Under the pieces are notes generated by a model. The model was not told the DNA's origin, ran no database searches, and saw only the letters and a program-made list of their open reading frames with translations. From Progne subis subis (Eukaryota; Chordata; Aves; Passeriformes; Hirundinidae), in NCBI GenBank assembly GCA_022316685.1, contig JAKJHU010000023.1, positions 6,993,192 to 7,057,191 of the forward strand: a stretch of 64,000 nucleotides of DNA. The letters are read 5' to 3'. Each line of letters opens with the position of its first letter. The first letter of the stretch is position 1. Of this stretch, positions 38,959 through 51,762 are shown in pieces. Made by a program: the position numbers and the translations under genes.

Positions 38959-41900
38959 AACATGGTGCTTAAATAAGCAAATCTAACCTTGAGAGCTCTC
39001 TTTAAAGAAAACAAATACACACTTTTGTGCTGGAGCACATAATTTTAATTTTTTTTTTTATGTGGGAGAATTCAACACCAAAGAACGGAGCTTTCACCTC
39101 TTGCACATCTCTTTCCCTCACTCAAATAAAATGTACACCCATTACCACACAGAAGGGAAGAGGCAGATGAGAGAGAGAGAGCAAACAGTACCTGCTCCTC
39201 CCAGAGATGGTTCTGACTCTTTGTCAGGCAAGGAATCCTTTTCTCTCACACAGCTTGGAGATGGTACCTGCCCACAATTCTATTGCACCTTGGATCAAAG
39301 CCACCAAGGACATAAGTTTCTCCTTCTCTGGCCACCTCCTCCATACAACCCTCCTGCCCAGTTTTCCAGGAGAAACAAGGACCCAGCTCACCCAGTCAGG
39401 CTGTAGATGTGGACAGCATAAGCCCCAGCATTGCTCCTATCATGTCCACTCACCCAGCACAGCCTGCTGCTCTCCTCTGAGCCATGGTGGGCTCCCTTTA
39501 CCAACACAACTTGGGTTCAAGGTTATCTGTTCTAAGTTGGCCAGTGAATCTAAACTGTATAAGCTAAAAACCAGTTAGAACATCTGGTTTGACTCCCAGG
39601 GACTACCTAAAAGGAGGGACAGTTACAGTCTTACGCACAACATGTAAAACCACAAGAATTATACCTTATAACCTAAAAAGAAGTACTGGAAGAGACCTGA
39701 AAGGGAACAGATATATCCATAGGTAGCAATCACAGAATATTCTAATTTTGCATTTTTGACAGTTTAAAAAAGTTTGGCAGTTCCTTGCTGAAATCAGAAT
39801 AAACTAATTCAAATGTAATGGGAGCAATGACAGGAAGTTAATATATTGGATTCTCTGGTTTGGAAGTGCAACATTTCAATATATCATCTAAAATATCTCT
39901 CATGAATTTGAGTAACTATGCAACAAACAGCTAAAAAACAAAGCTTAACTTAGTCACCAATCCACATGTTTTCAATAGCCAGGAAAAGGCTTCTCTAAAT
40001 TAGTCTTTTGTGTACATTTCAATGAAAGTTAGACACCCATGTGCCAGTATGCATGTAAGAGGAGGTGACAGCAGCAAAGATAACATCAAATCAGCAATAC
40101 TGTTTACCTTCATAAACCTTACGAGTTCTGTCACATTAATACCAGGTGGAATAGGACTAATCCAGGCTCTGGCTGAATAGTCCTGGGAGTCCTGGATGTA
40201 TCAGGAAGAAGAATTACCGGGGACATGGATTTTAGCTGACTCAAAACATTCACTCAGGCATCCCCTACAATCATTCTGTTTTCTTCTTTCTTTGAAAATG
40301 GGAAGACTTATAGGACATGTTTTCACAATAATGTTCACTCTTATAAGCTGGTGGTGAGTTGACTTTACTCAGATACAATATCCTAATGTGATTCCTTCCT
40401 AAAATGTTAACATCAGAAGAAGGGGTTGGAAAGCAGAGTCAGCAACATGATTTCAGGTGAGCACACATATATGCAGTTTTAAAAAAACTTATAAAAAATT
40501 AAAAAACAGCTTTATCACCCCAGAGCAATATTGCATACATACAAGCATTGCTTTAAACTCCTGTCTGTCTGTAAGTAGTCTGTCACTACTTAACTGTCTC
40601 ACACACTGCTAATGCTATCCAATACCTTGCATCTGAAATAAATTGGTATTTTTCCATTTCAAGAAAGATGCTAAGAAAGGAAACTCCATTTTTACACCAT
40701 GTTGTAATAGAAACAATTTTTTCTAACAGTGCCCCTTCCACATTCCAGATCCCACTGCTGTTCCAAACAATAGAATAAAAATTATAATAAAACACCCAGA
40801 AGTTTACTGTTCAACAGCCACCTCATTATCGGGTGTTTTGTTTTAATCATTTCCATCAGGCTATGATGAGAAAGCACTAAGCACTAGAGTTGTAAAATAT
40901 CCCTGAATTGTTTCCCTACCAGTAACAAAAGGTTTGCTATCAATCCAATTTTTTTATGGATTGCTAATTTACAGGCTGGCTTAATAGAAAGAACAGAATG
41001 TAACACACAGTGGTGGCAGTACCTTGTTTATCCATGATTGCACTGCTGCAATTGAGAGGTGTATTATGGTGTTATTTAGGTTCACGTTAACAATTCTGTC
41101 TCTCAGAGGTGATAAAAGGTTATTTACAATCTGATGAGAACTCTGTACTAAAGCATGTGATGGTCAAATCTGGGAAGCTGCTTAATAAGTTCAACTGCCA
41201 GCAAGGAAACAGCCTGGCAACAAAGCAAGATGGGGAAATGACTCATGGCATGTGGACAGTAAAGCTGGGAGAAAAGGAACTATAGTCTGAACAGATCTTT
41301 AACAACAGTATCAAGGAAAGAGTCTCAGGGTCACACAAAACAAGAATTAAGAAATGAGATTGAAGACAGCAGAAACAGTACAGCATGGGACACCATATAA
41401 TTGTAAGGTCTTCTAGACAAAGTCCTGCTCTCCTTCCAAAAAATGGTATTTTTTTTCTGTTTCCCTGAACTTTTATATGGTGGAATAGTGATTTTGCCAA
41501 TTCAAATCTCATCTCATCCACTCCCTTATTCTCTTGATGCAGGATGAATCTATCAGATACAGAGAAAATGTGCCCAATGAGGAAACAGAGCCAGGTCACC
41601 TCCACTACCAGGATGTCACAGGATCATCAGAATTTTCCTGAACTGACATTTTATCTGGAGAACACATTCACATTCTTGCCATTATCTGTGCAAGTGCTCA
41701 TTGGCCTGGGAATAATAATGCAGATACAAAGGAAGTTGTGCACGTATTCCCACTAATTCACATTAGTGAGAATGAGTTCACATCGCAGTATTAATTCTGC
41801 TTTTAGTAAAGGGGAAGCTCCTGAATCCTGACCCTGAAAAGGAAGGATCCCATATAAGGTAAATAGTTATTTGCAGGAAACTCACATTTACTTACCAATA

Positions 41901-43789
41901 CTATATAAATATGCTTTCTTTCACTATCCTATGTGATTCTTTTCCATTAGACTCAAAGAAACACATAAGTAGAACTTTTATTATACTCAAGGATCAGTAG
42001 TCAGTATCTTTATCTAAGCTTAAAGAGAAAAAGTATTTCATAGCATCTGGACAAAAAATTGAAATGCTTCTAAAAAGCCAAGATCTGCAGCTGTTCTACT
42101 ACTGAATGTATTCATGTTCCTTAAAATAGATATGACACTCAGTCTTGGTTGGTGTCCACATCTTCCAGTCATTAGATACTGCTATGAGAAGTCTGCATTT
42201 GTAGACATAGGGAATATTAAATGCCTTTCCTAAGAAATTTGTAATTTTGTTACAATTTTGATTCAGATCTCAAGACTTACAAGATCCAGGCATGCTCAAG
42301 ATCATTAATATAGTAGCTTGAAAATAATTATCAAGACTGGTAAATTGTGATAAGTGATGAATTCTATGTTTTAGGAAAAAGAATAATTGCATGAAGAATT
42401 GTATATCAAAAGAGAGAAAGAATCAAAATAGAGAATGTGAGTCCTCTCACTGATTTCAATACAATTTGTATCAAGGTATGAGCTTCAGTTTTAATGGTCA
42501 TCTTTACCTACATTGAAGCTTACCTTCCTCCAACAATAGTTTTACTGTATTTGGTAGAATTACCACAGATGTATTTCATGTTCTGAAAATGGGCTGCTGT
42601 TTGTCTCCCCTAAATCCAGATCTTCTGTCATCGTATTAGCTTTATTTTTAAGTTTGAAGGTGAACTCAAAAGGCTCCTTTCAGCTTATCATGTCAGTAAG
42701 AGGAAGGAACACATGCTATGCCAGAATGTGAGTTTTATTGGCTTTGAACTTTAAATGTATACCTATCATGAGTTTTATCAGATAGCTTTCTAGTAATCAA
42801 TTGCCTTTGCTTAATATCATTTGACCTTTCTTTGCTTATTTCCAGTGTATTTGTTTATTTAAGATGGTCTTAGAAAGAGTTGCCTTTACAGTGCAAATGA
42901 AAAATTTACTCTGTCTTGGGTTCTAGATATTATCATATACTTAGGTCACTGTACTGCTTAGAGGTTAATTTTTTTAGGGATTTAAATGCAACAGACTCAC
43001 AGTTCCTTGGATGAAAGCAGTTTATCAATGACCAAGAAAATAGAGCATTAATTTCTAATATTTTATTTTAAATTAAAAGAGAATGGAAAAAAATCTTAAT
43101 ATGTATTTCAGGTGCAATATATTGAAGGTTTGACAACATCAGGGCATGCTAGCACAAAACATTTGGCAGAGCCAATAAAACTGAGTGTAGGAATCTCACT
43201 ACATTAAAATTTCAAATTTCATATTTTTGACTTATATATTAAAAAAGTTGAAAAAAATTATGGAGCTAGACCAAAACTTTATAGTCACAGCATACAGAAA
43301 ATCCTCTTTACTGACAAACATCTGCCAGGGCATATCCTGAGCTCTGCACAAAGCACACAGACAGTTTGTCCATCTGCTATTCAAATTCATGTGGGGGCTG
43401 TATTAATCTCACGAAATACAAAAAGGCTGTGATGTAGCATCCACATTGTTTAAATTTCTCTAGGTGCTGCCAGGGCCTTCATCCCAGTAGTTTTCTGTGA
43501 CCACAGCATGGTTTCCCAAAGAATCAAACTAGAGGAGCAGACCCAGCTCTTCTGGATTTTGGTATTAACATACAAAAGCAACAGGACTTCATTATCACAG
43601 ATGGTTTGTTTGCTGTTTGTTCAGATGCGGAACCTGTTCCTTTGAACTGAATAGCAGTCCTACTATCATCTCGAGAAGAAGCAAGTACACAATAAAGAAG
43701 AAACAGGCCAGTATGGTCTGGACTATTTGCTGGTCCTGTTGGTTGTTAGGAAAAGGAAAAGAAGAGTTTGTAGATGAGAAGGCATCAAA
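38959..43789. other. unique AT-rich non-coding DNA
   Basis: No gene or transposon was recognised in nearly 5 kb. A GC-richer stretch lies at about 39,180-39,520. Open frames are short and without domains. Confidence 0.5.
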
Positions 43790-43795
43790 AGATGA

Positions 43796-44501
43796 TGTGG
43801 TGGTGTGAAAGATTGTTTTATTATATCTTTAAGCACTTTCTGTAAAAATTTCGTAAGAAGTTGTATGTAATGGTTCGTTCCACTGTACCCCGTTTTATGT
43901 AATGGTTCCTCCCCTGAGGGATTGTTATGTAACAGATCATTTTCTATCAATCATCCCACTCCCCCACCTGTCCCTGTCAATCCCCTCTCTCTCCTCTTGG
44001 GCGCCCTGTTTGTAACTCCGGGGCCCTTCCCTGGTTTCTGGAAAGATCCAGCAGGGCGACGAGTGATAGACTGGTGCCTGGGAAATCCCCTACTCCCTTC
44101 TTGTGGTTAGATCACTGTTCAGAAGTTAACACCCCCTGTTACACCCACATGTTCCCTTATTGGCTGACCTGTTGTTGCCAACCCTTGATCCTCCCCTGTT
44201 TAAAAGCTGGTGCAAAGCTTTGTTCGGGGCTCTCTTCAGGCAGCAGTCGTCTGAGGCGGAGCTCCTTGCCGGCCTCCCCTTAATAAACCACGTTTCAACC
44301 CTGTCTGAGAGAGTCGACTCTTTCTCTGCCGCCGTGGTCGCGACTCCATCTGGTCCTGTCGCTGGTGTGGGGGAACCAAGACCCCACAGGGAGGAGGCTG
44401 CTTGCCCAGCCTGCAACCCCGACCTAAGCGCGTTAGCCGCAGTGTGTGGATCTGAGCTAGCCTGTGGCCAGCGCCTGTCCGGTGCAGAGGACACTGCGAC
44501 A
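43796..44501 (+). mobile_element. LTR C: solo LTR, 6-bp TSD, related to LTR A
   Basis: It starts TGTGGTGGTG and ends CACTGCGACA. It is flanked by AGATGA (43,790-43,795) and AGATGC (44,502-44,507), a 6-bp TSD with one substitution. It carries a TTTAAAAG TATA-like box (44,199-44,206) and an AATAAA poly(A) signal (44,282-44,287). The length is 706 bp. Its U3 and 3' end align with LTR A. The overlapping open frames at 44,126-44,522 are within the GC-rich R/U5 part and are not genes. Confidence 0.82.
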
Positions 44502-44507
44502 AGATGC

Positions 44508-46577
44508 AAAATAACCTGCTAGTTGATGCTGCATTATGGCTTTAGAGTTAGCTGGTTGATGCTATTATCAGCAATTAGCTTTTTAGAAGTTGGCAAAACC
44601 CTAAAAAAAAAGAAAAAATTAATCAAACAACATGCTTTGTCTAATGATAGGAAGCCAAATGGAAAGGAGCTATGATAACAAGCATCTCATAATTTCATTA
44701 TAAAGAACAAACTCTCTGTTGAATGCTTGTGCTCCTTAGTCGAATGGTCTCTCATGAGTCAAACAGGCTCAGGAACAGCAATTGAATGTCATCAAACTTT
44801 TCTATCCCCTTTTCTGTCTGTAGACAGATCATTTTTCAAAGTGTCCTAAAATAAATCTTTTATTTGATTTGTTCTTGGCAGTAATTTGGGCTGATGATAA
44901 ACAAGCCTCCACTAACTGTATTTAAAGACAGAAAAAAGATGTTTGCATACTGACAGTTATGCTTAAGCAGGATGAAGGAACAAAGCAATAAAAAGACAAC
45001 TACACGATTTCTTTCTTACAAATGAGTTCCAAACAGTTTCTTTATATGAAGAAGTTTGTCGATATTCTATACAGAAACTACTAGGTGAGTCAAATTTTAC
45101 TTTTTTATGAAAGCCTCATCAAGAAATTTGTTTTATTCCTGAAGAAGCTGTTCTTGAACTGAATACACCCAACTTGAGAAGAAACACCATAAACCTATTT
45201 TTACTTGACACCTCATTGCACTCACACCCAGAATGGCAATAATCAGCACTCTGCCTTCACATTCCACCTGGAAAGAATTCATTTATCTGCTGCTCTGTGG
45301 TGTTATTAATGGCAAAAGAAACATGGATGACTAAACAGCCTTTAGGAGACCTTAAATACACAAGAACCACCTGCAGTAGAAGGAAAAAAAGTAATGGACT
45401 GTATGAAGAAATTCAATTTAACTATAGGCTTGTTTGAAATCTTACTAGTGTCAAGTATTCATAAACATAGATTTATACTAAAATATTTGACTATGAACTT
45501 GTTAAGTCTCTAAAAAGAAGGGAAGTGACACTACATATGGCAAATGAAAATTTAAATGCAGAATAACTTGATTTTCACTAGCTAAAGAAAAACAAACACT
45601 ATTTTTTTTCACCTGAGCAAACAGCAGTGAGAACAAGACAGGGAAGTTTTATGATGAAGTAAATAAAACAAAGGGTATCCCCAAGCAGAACACAAGTTGT
45701 GAGTTATATTTTTCCCTGTCCACAGGAATTTGGAAAAGTTGAAGGAACAGTCAGGTGAGATTCAGTGAGCACACTACTGCCCCTTTCAGACCAATAGCAG
45801 ATATAGTTTATAATACAGATTTTTTATATAATTCATACCATATTTTATTTTAGTATCATTTGTCATGATCAAGAAACCTACAAAGTTTAGTCAACTTTGC
45901 CTTCTAGCCTATCACAAATAAAGTCTAGCTGAGATCTTGTGTCATTCCAGGAATCATGATAATACAGCTTAGCTTAGAGTCAACTCATAGATATTGGCAA
46001 AATCTTAATGGAAAGGAAAAAATTTGCACTGACTTCCACTTCACAGTTATATGAAGTCCATCTGTATTTTACAACATGACTGCTAAAAATATTGTAGGAG
46101 TTTCATTCCCAGATTAATCTAGGACAGGCAAGCAAGGCCTTTGATTATTCAACAAATGGCCAAGCTTTGATGAAAATGTATAACTAGAAAGCGGAAACAT
46201 TTTCTGCAAAATTCAGAGGATGATATTCAGTTGATAAATAGATAGGGACCTTTTCTACCTATCACCACAGCTGTCAGTTTTAACACAAATGAAGCAGAAA
46301 AATTACCAAGAGCATCAAAGAAGCCACATGTGGTAAAAAGTCATGCTTATCTCTTTGTCAGCAGACATTTTTTACTGATGGCCTATTCAGCAACTACCCT
46401 GCACTTCCACCTTTGCTCTGGGATCCAAGTTCACACAAAGCGGAAAGCTCACTGACACTTCTTTTATATCTCTTCTTTGAATACAATATTTTACATCCTC
46501 CATGCTTGAAAATAAGATTCAGGTAGGTTGGATGATCTATAGAAATACAAAATTTAAGTCACAATCTGGCCTTCAAA
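44508..46577. other. unique AT-rich non-coding DNA
   Basis: Nothing was recognised. Confidence 0.5.
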
Positions 46578-46582
46578 TACCA

Positions 46583-47770
46583 TGTGCTGGGTTGAAGGCA
46601 AAACCAGCGAGAGACTCCAAGTCAGAAAAAACAATTTAATAGGAGAGAAAAAAACAAGGTAAAGTAAAATAAAATAAAACACTTGCAATAGTACAAAAGA
46701 TCACTGACAGAATCAGAATGCAACCTGACACCATGGTGGTAGCAGTCCAGCTGAGGTGGTCTTGTTGAAGCAGTGTTCCTGCAGAAAGGTCTGGTAGCTC
46801 TTGTCCTCTGGGAATCCAGTGGGTAAGGCTGCCTGTGCTGTCCCATATCCCAGATTATATCCAGGTGGGAATGCTTGGCTCCTCCCCCTGGGTGGAGCAT
46901 CTCACAATGGGCTGATATCATTCTATCAGTCTTGCAATGGGTCCTTGATTGCCCATTAAACAGAGATAGCTCCTGGAGGGAGTTACCTATGAGTCATGCA
47001 GCAGGGCATTGATGGGCCATTAACAGAAGATAGTCTGGAGGGAGGGGGCAAGGGAAACTGTTGGAGTCCAGGGCATTCCTTTGGTTACCCTGGAGGGTCA
47101 GAGACCTGGGCAGGAGGGTCTGGGACCCCAGCCCAGAGCTCAGAGAGACACTGGCTTTGATTTCAGTCCATGGGAAAGGCTTCTTGCACTGCAGGAAGCA
47201 TTGCAGGCCACAAGAGTGTGAAAAATAGTAGTTTAGTATATCACAAGGTGAAAAAACAGTAATTTTAGATTCCTAGCATTGAAGTGAATGGGGACAAGAT
47301 GGAGAATTCGGGGCGTTGTCTCCTTCTTCCTTCTTCCCTCACTCCATTTCTGCAGTGAAGTTGGCACAAAGTAGTTAGTGAGGATTGGGTCAGAGTAAAG
47401 ATGACCTTTTTAGTAATAGTGATAGACATTGGTAAGAAATAGTAAACATAAAATACGTAGCAATTAGTATAAAAGATAAGGACAGCCCTGGGACGAGAGG
47501 AGTCGTCAGATGTCCAAGCCGTGGCAAACATCTTTTGGACACTGAGAAAATTGTAAGATAAGAAACAATAAACACGAAGCATGCAACCTTGAAGACTCCG
47601 TCTTTTTCTGTGTTTGGCACAGAGCTTTGCAGAGGGCCAGGACTCTAAAACCACCTGAATGCAGGGGAATTAAACCCGACAGGAAACACTGCCCAACCTA
47701 GTTTCAACAGCTCATGTAGATGGTGATAGAATACATACTTTGGGCACATCTTACATTGTAACCTAGGACA
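46583..47770 (-). mobile_element. LTR E: solo LTR with 5-bp TSD, interrupted by nested LTR D
   Basis: On the plus strand it starts TGTGCTGGG and ends CCTAGGACA, flanked by a perfect 5-bp TSD TACCA (46,578-46,582 and 47,771-47,775). Without nested LTR D and its duplicated target it is about 559 bp. In minus orientation it starts TGTCCTAGG and has a GATATAAT TATA-like box (near plus 46,852-46,860) and an ATTAAA poly(A) signal (plus 46,635-46,640). I recall very similar text as an abundant songbird LTR, without assigning the family name. The 99-codon frame at 46,622-46,921 lies in R/U5 and is not a gene. Confidence 0.85.
47059..47681 (+). mobile_element. LTR D: solo LTR nested in LTR E, perfect 6-bp TSD
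   Basis: It starts TGTTGGAGTC and ends ACCCGACA. It is flanked by a perfect 6-bp TSD GGAAAC (47,053-47,058 and 47,682-47,687). It carries a TATAAAA box (47,468-47,474) and an AATAAA signal (47,567-47,572). The length is 623 bp. It lies in the U3 part of LTR E (E's sequence resumes after the duplication), so it is younger than E. A 6-bp TSD indicates a class II-like element. No internal ERV sequence remains. Confidence 0.87.
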
Positions 47771-47775
47771 TACCA

Positions 47776-50114
47776 TTAAATAGTCTGTGAAGCAGAGCTC
47801 TTTTACATAAGACATTTAAAATTTAATGAGACTTATCAGTGGAGACTGTATTATAGAACAAACTTGTGTCCTGATCAGATTGGGAGGAAGGAAGGACAAA
47901 AAAAAATAATATCCCAGTTAGCAAGAACACACAATGTTTTGCAGTGACAAATAAATTTGGCATTTTATGAACAAAAATAAGAAATACACAAGGAAATGGC
48001 AGAGAGGCAAAGATTCCAACAGTAGGGAGAAGGCAGTGGCTGTCATGCAAATTGCATGAAGGGCACATAATACTCCAGTGAATTACAGTGTGATGTGTTT
48101 TGTTTGGCTCAGCATATTTCATGTGCCCTTCCTGAAAACAAAAAAACCCCACTGCTCAGTCAACCACTGGAAGCCAATGAACACAGGCAAGACTTGAATC
48201 CTGTCATCTGTGTAGAGATACAGTACAACATGACCAGCATCCACAAGCAATGAATTTGTAATGCAAAACCAAATCATAATTCAAGGCCTGCCCCAGCATA
48301 TTTCAGGTTAGAACTTGAAATATGTCAGAAAGACAGTGGTTTAAAACTTTTCAATGCAGAAAAAAAATATTTTGAAATAGGGTCATTGGGATAGACAAGG
48401 CTGAGATGAAGTGCTGCTCAGCTCTAAGAAGCACCTTTCACCTTAGTGTCAGAGATTTAATAGGCATCAAGGACAGAAAGGAATCTATGAATGAAAAGAG
48501 AAAGAATGAATAAAGGTTAGTTGTGATATTTCTCTCAGGTTAAGGCCTTATTCAAAAACAAAGTAGTGTGGTGTTTTGCGAACAAAACATTCTGGGCTGA
48601 AAGGAAAAATAATGTCTGTGATTTGCTGTGCAGGCATCATGCACAACCCTGAGGTCTCCTTTGATCTACCAAGAGCTCTTCTCAAGTAAAATACTTTCAA
48701 AAGAACTCTACAAAACGTAAAAACCAGTTCCATAATTGCCCTTCCTATCCATATGAAAACACTATTGTAAGGAAAGGCATAAAGCACAGAATAAAAAGTT
48801 CTTCAGCATTTGTAAAACCATTAACATTTGTACTGAACAAAAATTAGTACAAGAAAAAATAAAAGTGTCATGGAAACATACAAAAGACTAGAAACAAGTC
48901 CTTCCAATTTCCAACTAAACAGAATGGTTACTGTGGTATCTCAAACTGAAAGTGAAGTCTCATAAAAAGTGTATTCTCTGGAGTGATTACTGGTTTTTAA
49001 AGTATCCCATATTTAGTTCAGATGATATTTCATAATATTCATTGCATATTATCACATATAATTATATATATATCCATAACAATTCTGTAAAGAAGTCTTG
49101 AAGTGAGATACCAGAAAATGTCCATTGCTTACAGATAAACACATAGGCCTACAATGAAGCTCTGATCTCTAAACTTTTTTTTTTTTTTCCCCAAAGAAAA
49201 CATTCCAAGAATATTGGGTGTTTCTCTTGTGAATCCTGATTCAAGATCTTTCTGACTATGCCAGTTTGCTGCAAATAGGCAATTCATACTACTTAAAAAA
49301 CATGTGAAAGATACCAGCAAAATTGAACATTGCAATGTGATGTTATAAAACTGCGACTCACCAACATTTGATGGTAAGGTTCATTCTGTCATGGTACTGC
49401 ACAAAGTATACAATGATTCAAAACTTCTGAGGCAGAACCAAACTAACCAAAATAAAGATCAAAGTTACTAAGACAAAATCTTAGTGCACTTCAGTACAAG
49501 GCTATGCATGATGGCAGTCACCTTCCAAAAGAGTTTCTAGGTTCCAAGGAGCAACCTCGAGAGTCTTCCCAGCTCAAGAGGAGCTCACTGCCATGCAGCC
49601 AGGTTGCTTAGCTGGGAGAGCTCAAGGGTGGCTCCTTTAGGCTGTCATAGTTACGGGAATAAAGTGGTACACTCATAGTCAAATTATATGCCATGGGAAC
49701 TCCTTGCACCCATGACTTTCTTTGCCCCTTGATAAATGAAAAGCCAACACTCTGTTCAAGTGTAAATCGCATGGTTGGTGTCCCACCCTCATGTGCACTG
49801 ATGCTCACTGGGCCATTCTGCCTCTTTGTGGGTTTTGAGAGAACAGATTGGAACACAAGAAATTGTTGGCCCATTTTACGTCCTTTGGAGAATGAACCAA
49901 ACCACCACTAGTTTGGCTTAGGAGTCAAGTGCACCTGTCAAAATTTCCAAGCTTATTCTTCCAGTACATTCCACACCAGGTACAAACCTTACCCAGCTGA
50001 AGTCAGTTCTGTTATTAAATTCAGTCACACAAGAACTCAAACAAAATTATATGAAAAAGAGCACTTACTAATTTTTTATTTTATTTCTTGACTATTCAAC
50101 CTGCCATCTGAAGT
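47776..50114. other. non-coding DNA, mostly unique
   Basis: No transposon was recognised. A minus-strand open frame at 49,608-49,874 has a more protein-like composition than most here but starts close to a stop and matches no domain I know. A TA-rich run lies near 49,056-49,075. Confidence 0.5.
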
Positions 50115-50158
50115 AAGTTATTCTTAACACTCAAAAAAAAGTTATTCTTAACATTCAA
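50115..50158. repeat. short tandem duplication, 24-bp period
   Basis: A 20-bp word AAGTTATTCTTAACAYTCAA occurs at 50,115-50,134 and 50,139-50,158 with one C/T difference, separated by four As. Confidence 0.9.
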
Positions 50159-51597
50159 TAAAATTCTTTAAGACTTATTTCAGCACCATTCTTTTGACAA
50201 TGGAAGAAGTGATAAAGAGAGCAGTTAACCCTCACAGAGACTGGAGTGCCACAGAGGGTAAAGTACTAAAAAACTGGGAGTATTTGTGTGTGGGCAGGCA
50301 AGAGTGAGTTACGCTAAGGAGGCTCAATGTTGAATGCCCATAAAACTAATCTGTTGTGTAAAAAAGCAGTTGATTTTTCACTAATATTTTTTCTAGTAGA
50401 TTATGAAAATGCCCTTTTCCCCAGAAATAAGTTTCAAAAGTTAAGTATAGCTGCATTTGAGCATGAGGAATTATATTATTTCTGTTGAAAACAATTACCA
50501 CAACGACATTCAGAAAGAACTGTCAGCTGCTGTAAGAGGATGCTCTGATGGCTCCAGAGTTATTGCCAAATATATAATTATTGAACCAATGTGTATTTTA
50601 ATATATTTATACTAATAACTTCCTACAACTTCGTAACAAACCTTTTTACCCACAGGCAGCAGAATGCTGTGTCTGCACTAGGTAGGATCACCTTACCTTC
50701 CCTTTAACCGAACTCACTGTTTCATTATCTGTAGAGGGCAATAACAGAGGGTCAGACCTGCTCTACTGGTGCAAGAATGCTCTCCCTTCTTTCCTGATTT
50801 TCCTTTCACCATCCTCCTTTCTCCTTAATGCCTCTCTCCTTTGTCTTGTTTTCTAAAGGTTCATTGATCTTAAGGAAGATCCAAAAGAGTAAATGGTGAA
50901 ACACTGTTGTATTACTTTTATTTATTATATACTTTCTCTGATCACAGAGAGCTTGCAATACAGCAGAGCTATGAAGGACTCACCTCAAGGAGGACCATCT
51001 GTCCCAAAGCAGTGAGTCTGCTGCCTCCTGCCTAGAGCAGGAGGTTGAGACCAAGCAGGAAACAACCTGGAAAAGCCACAAACCTGAGGGGGAATGGGGA
51101 ACCATGAAGGTGCTCCTACATCATATGCCTGGCCATGAGAACTCCAGCCCTCTCAGTGGCCCTGGTAAAACTGTATCCACAAGGGGACAGGAATAGCAGC
51201 ATACACAGTTGTTCAGCAAATGGAACCAAGAAACCAAAATAGCAATGCAAGGCAGCTGGGGAGGTTGTCTCCTTCGAAAAACAAGACACATTCTGAAGGG
51301 TATTTTTGAGTGGTAAAGAATGTTTTTGCCAACAGATTTCTGGCAGCCTTTAAAACAAGACTGAGTAAGTAGGGCATGGGCTGAAGCATTCTTGTGTCCC
51401 AGTAACTCTCAACAGCTATAAGAGGCCCCTGGGCAATGGGCAGCTGGATCTAACATACAACAGATTGAGCCTTCTGAGGAATCTGTCTAAACTGCCGTTA
51501 TCTGTTCATCCATTAGCCTATTATTATCCCCATAGAGTCACATCCTTTTTTTTCCTTTGGAATTATTCCTGTTTATGCCATCCTTTGCCCATGCTTT
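50159..51597. other. unique non-coding DNA
   Basis: Nothing was recognised. Confidence 0.5.
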
Positions 51598-51762
51598 TTT
51601 GGTTGGTTTCTTTTTGTTTGTTTGTTTGTTATTGTTTTTGTGGGGGGCTTTTTGTTGTTTTATTTTGTTTGTTTGTTTTTGTTGGGTTTTTTTGTTTGTT
51701 TTTTTGCTTGTTTGTTTGTTTGGGGTTTTTTGTTTGGGTTTTTTGTTTGGTTGGTTTTTTTA
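51598..51762. repeat. T/G-rich (TTTG)n low-complexity tract
   Basis: TTTG and GGTTTT units dominate for about 165 bp. The Phe/Leu/Cys-rich open frames across it are artefacts. Confidence 0.9.

Noticed and set aside
44126..44522. Overlapping frames of 88-127 codons on both strands
   Set aside because: They lie inside the GC-rich R/U5 part of LTR C, which is non-coding.
47217..47681. LTR D starting at TGTGAAAAAT (47,217)
   Set aside because: No matching TSD exists for that start, whereas the start at 47,059 gives a perfect GGAAAC duplication.
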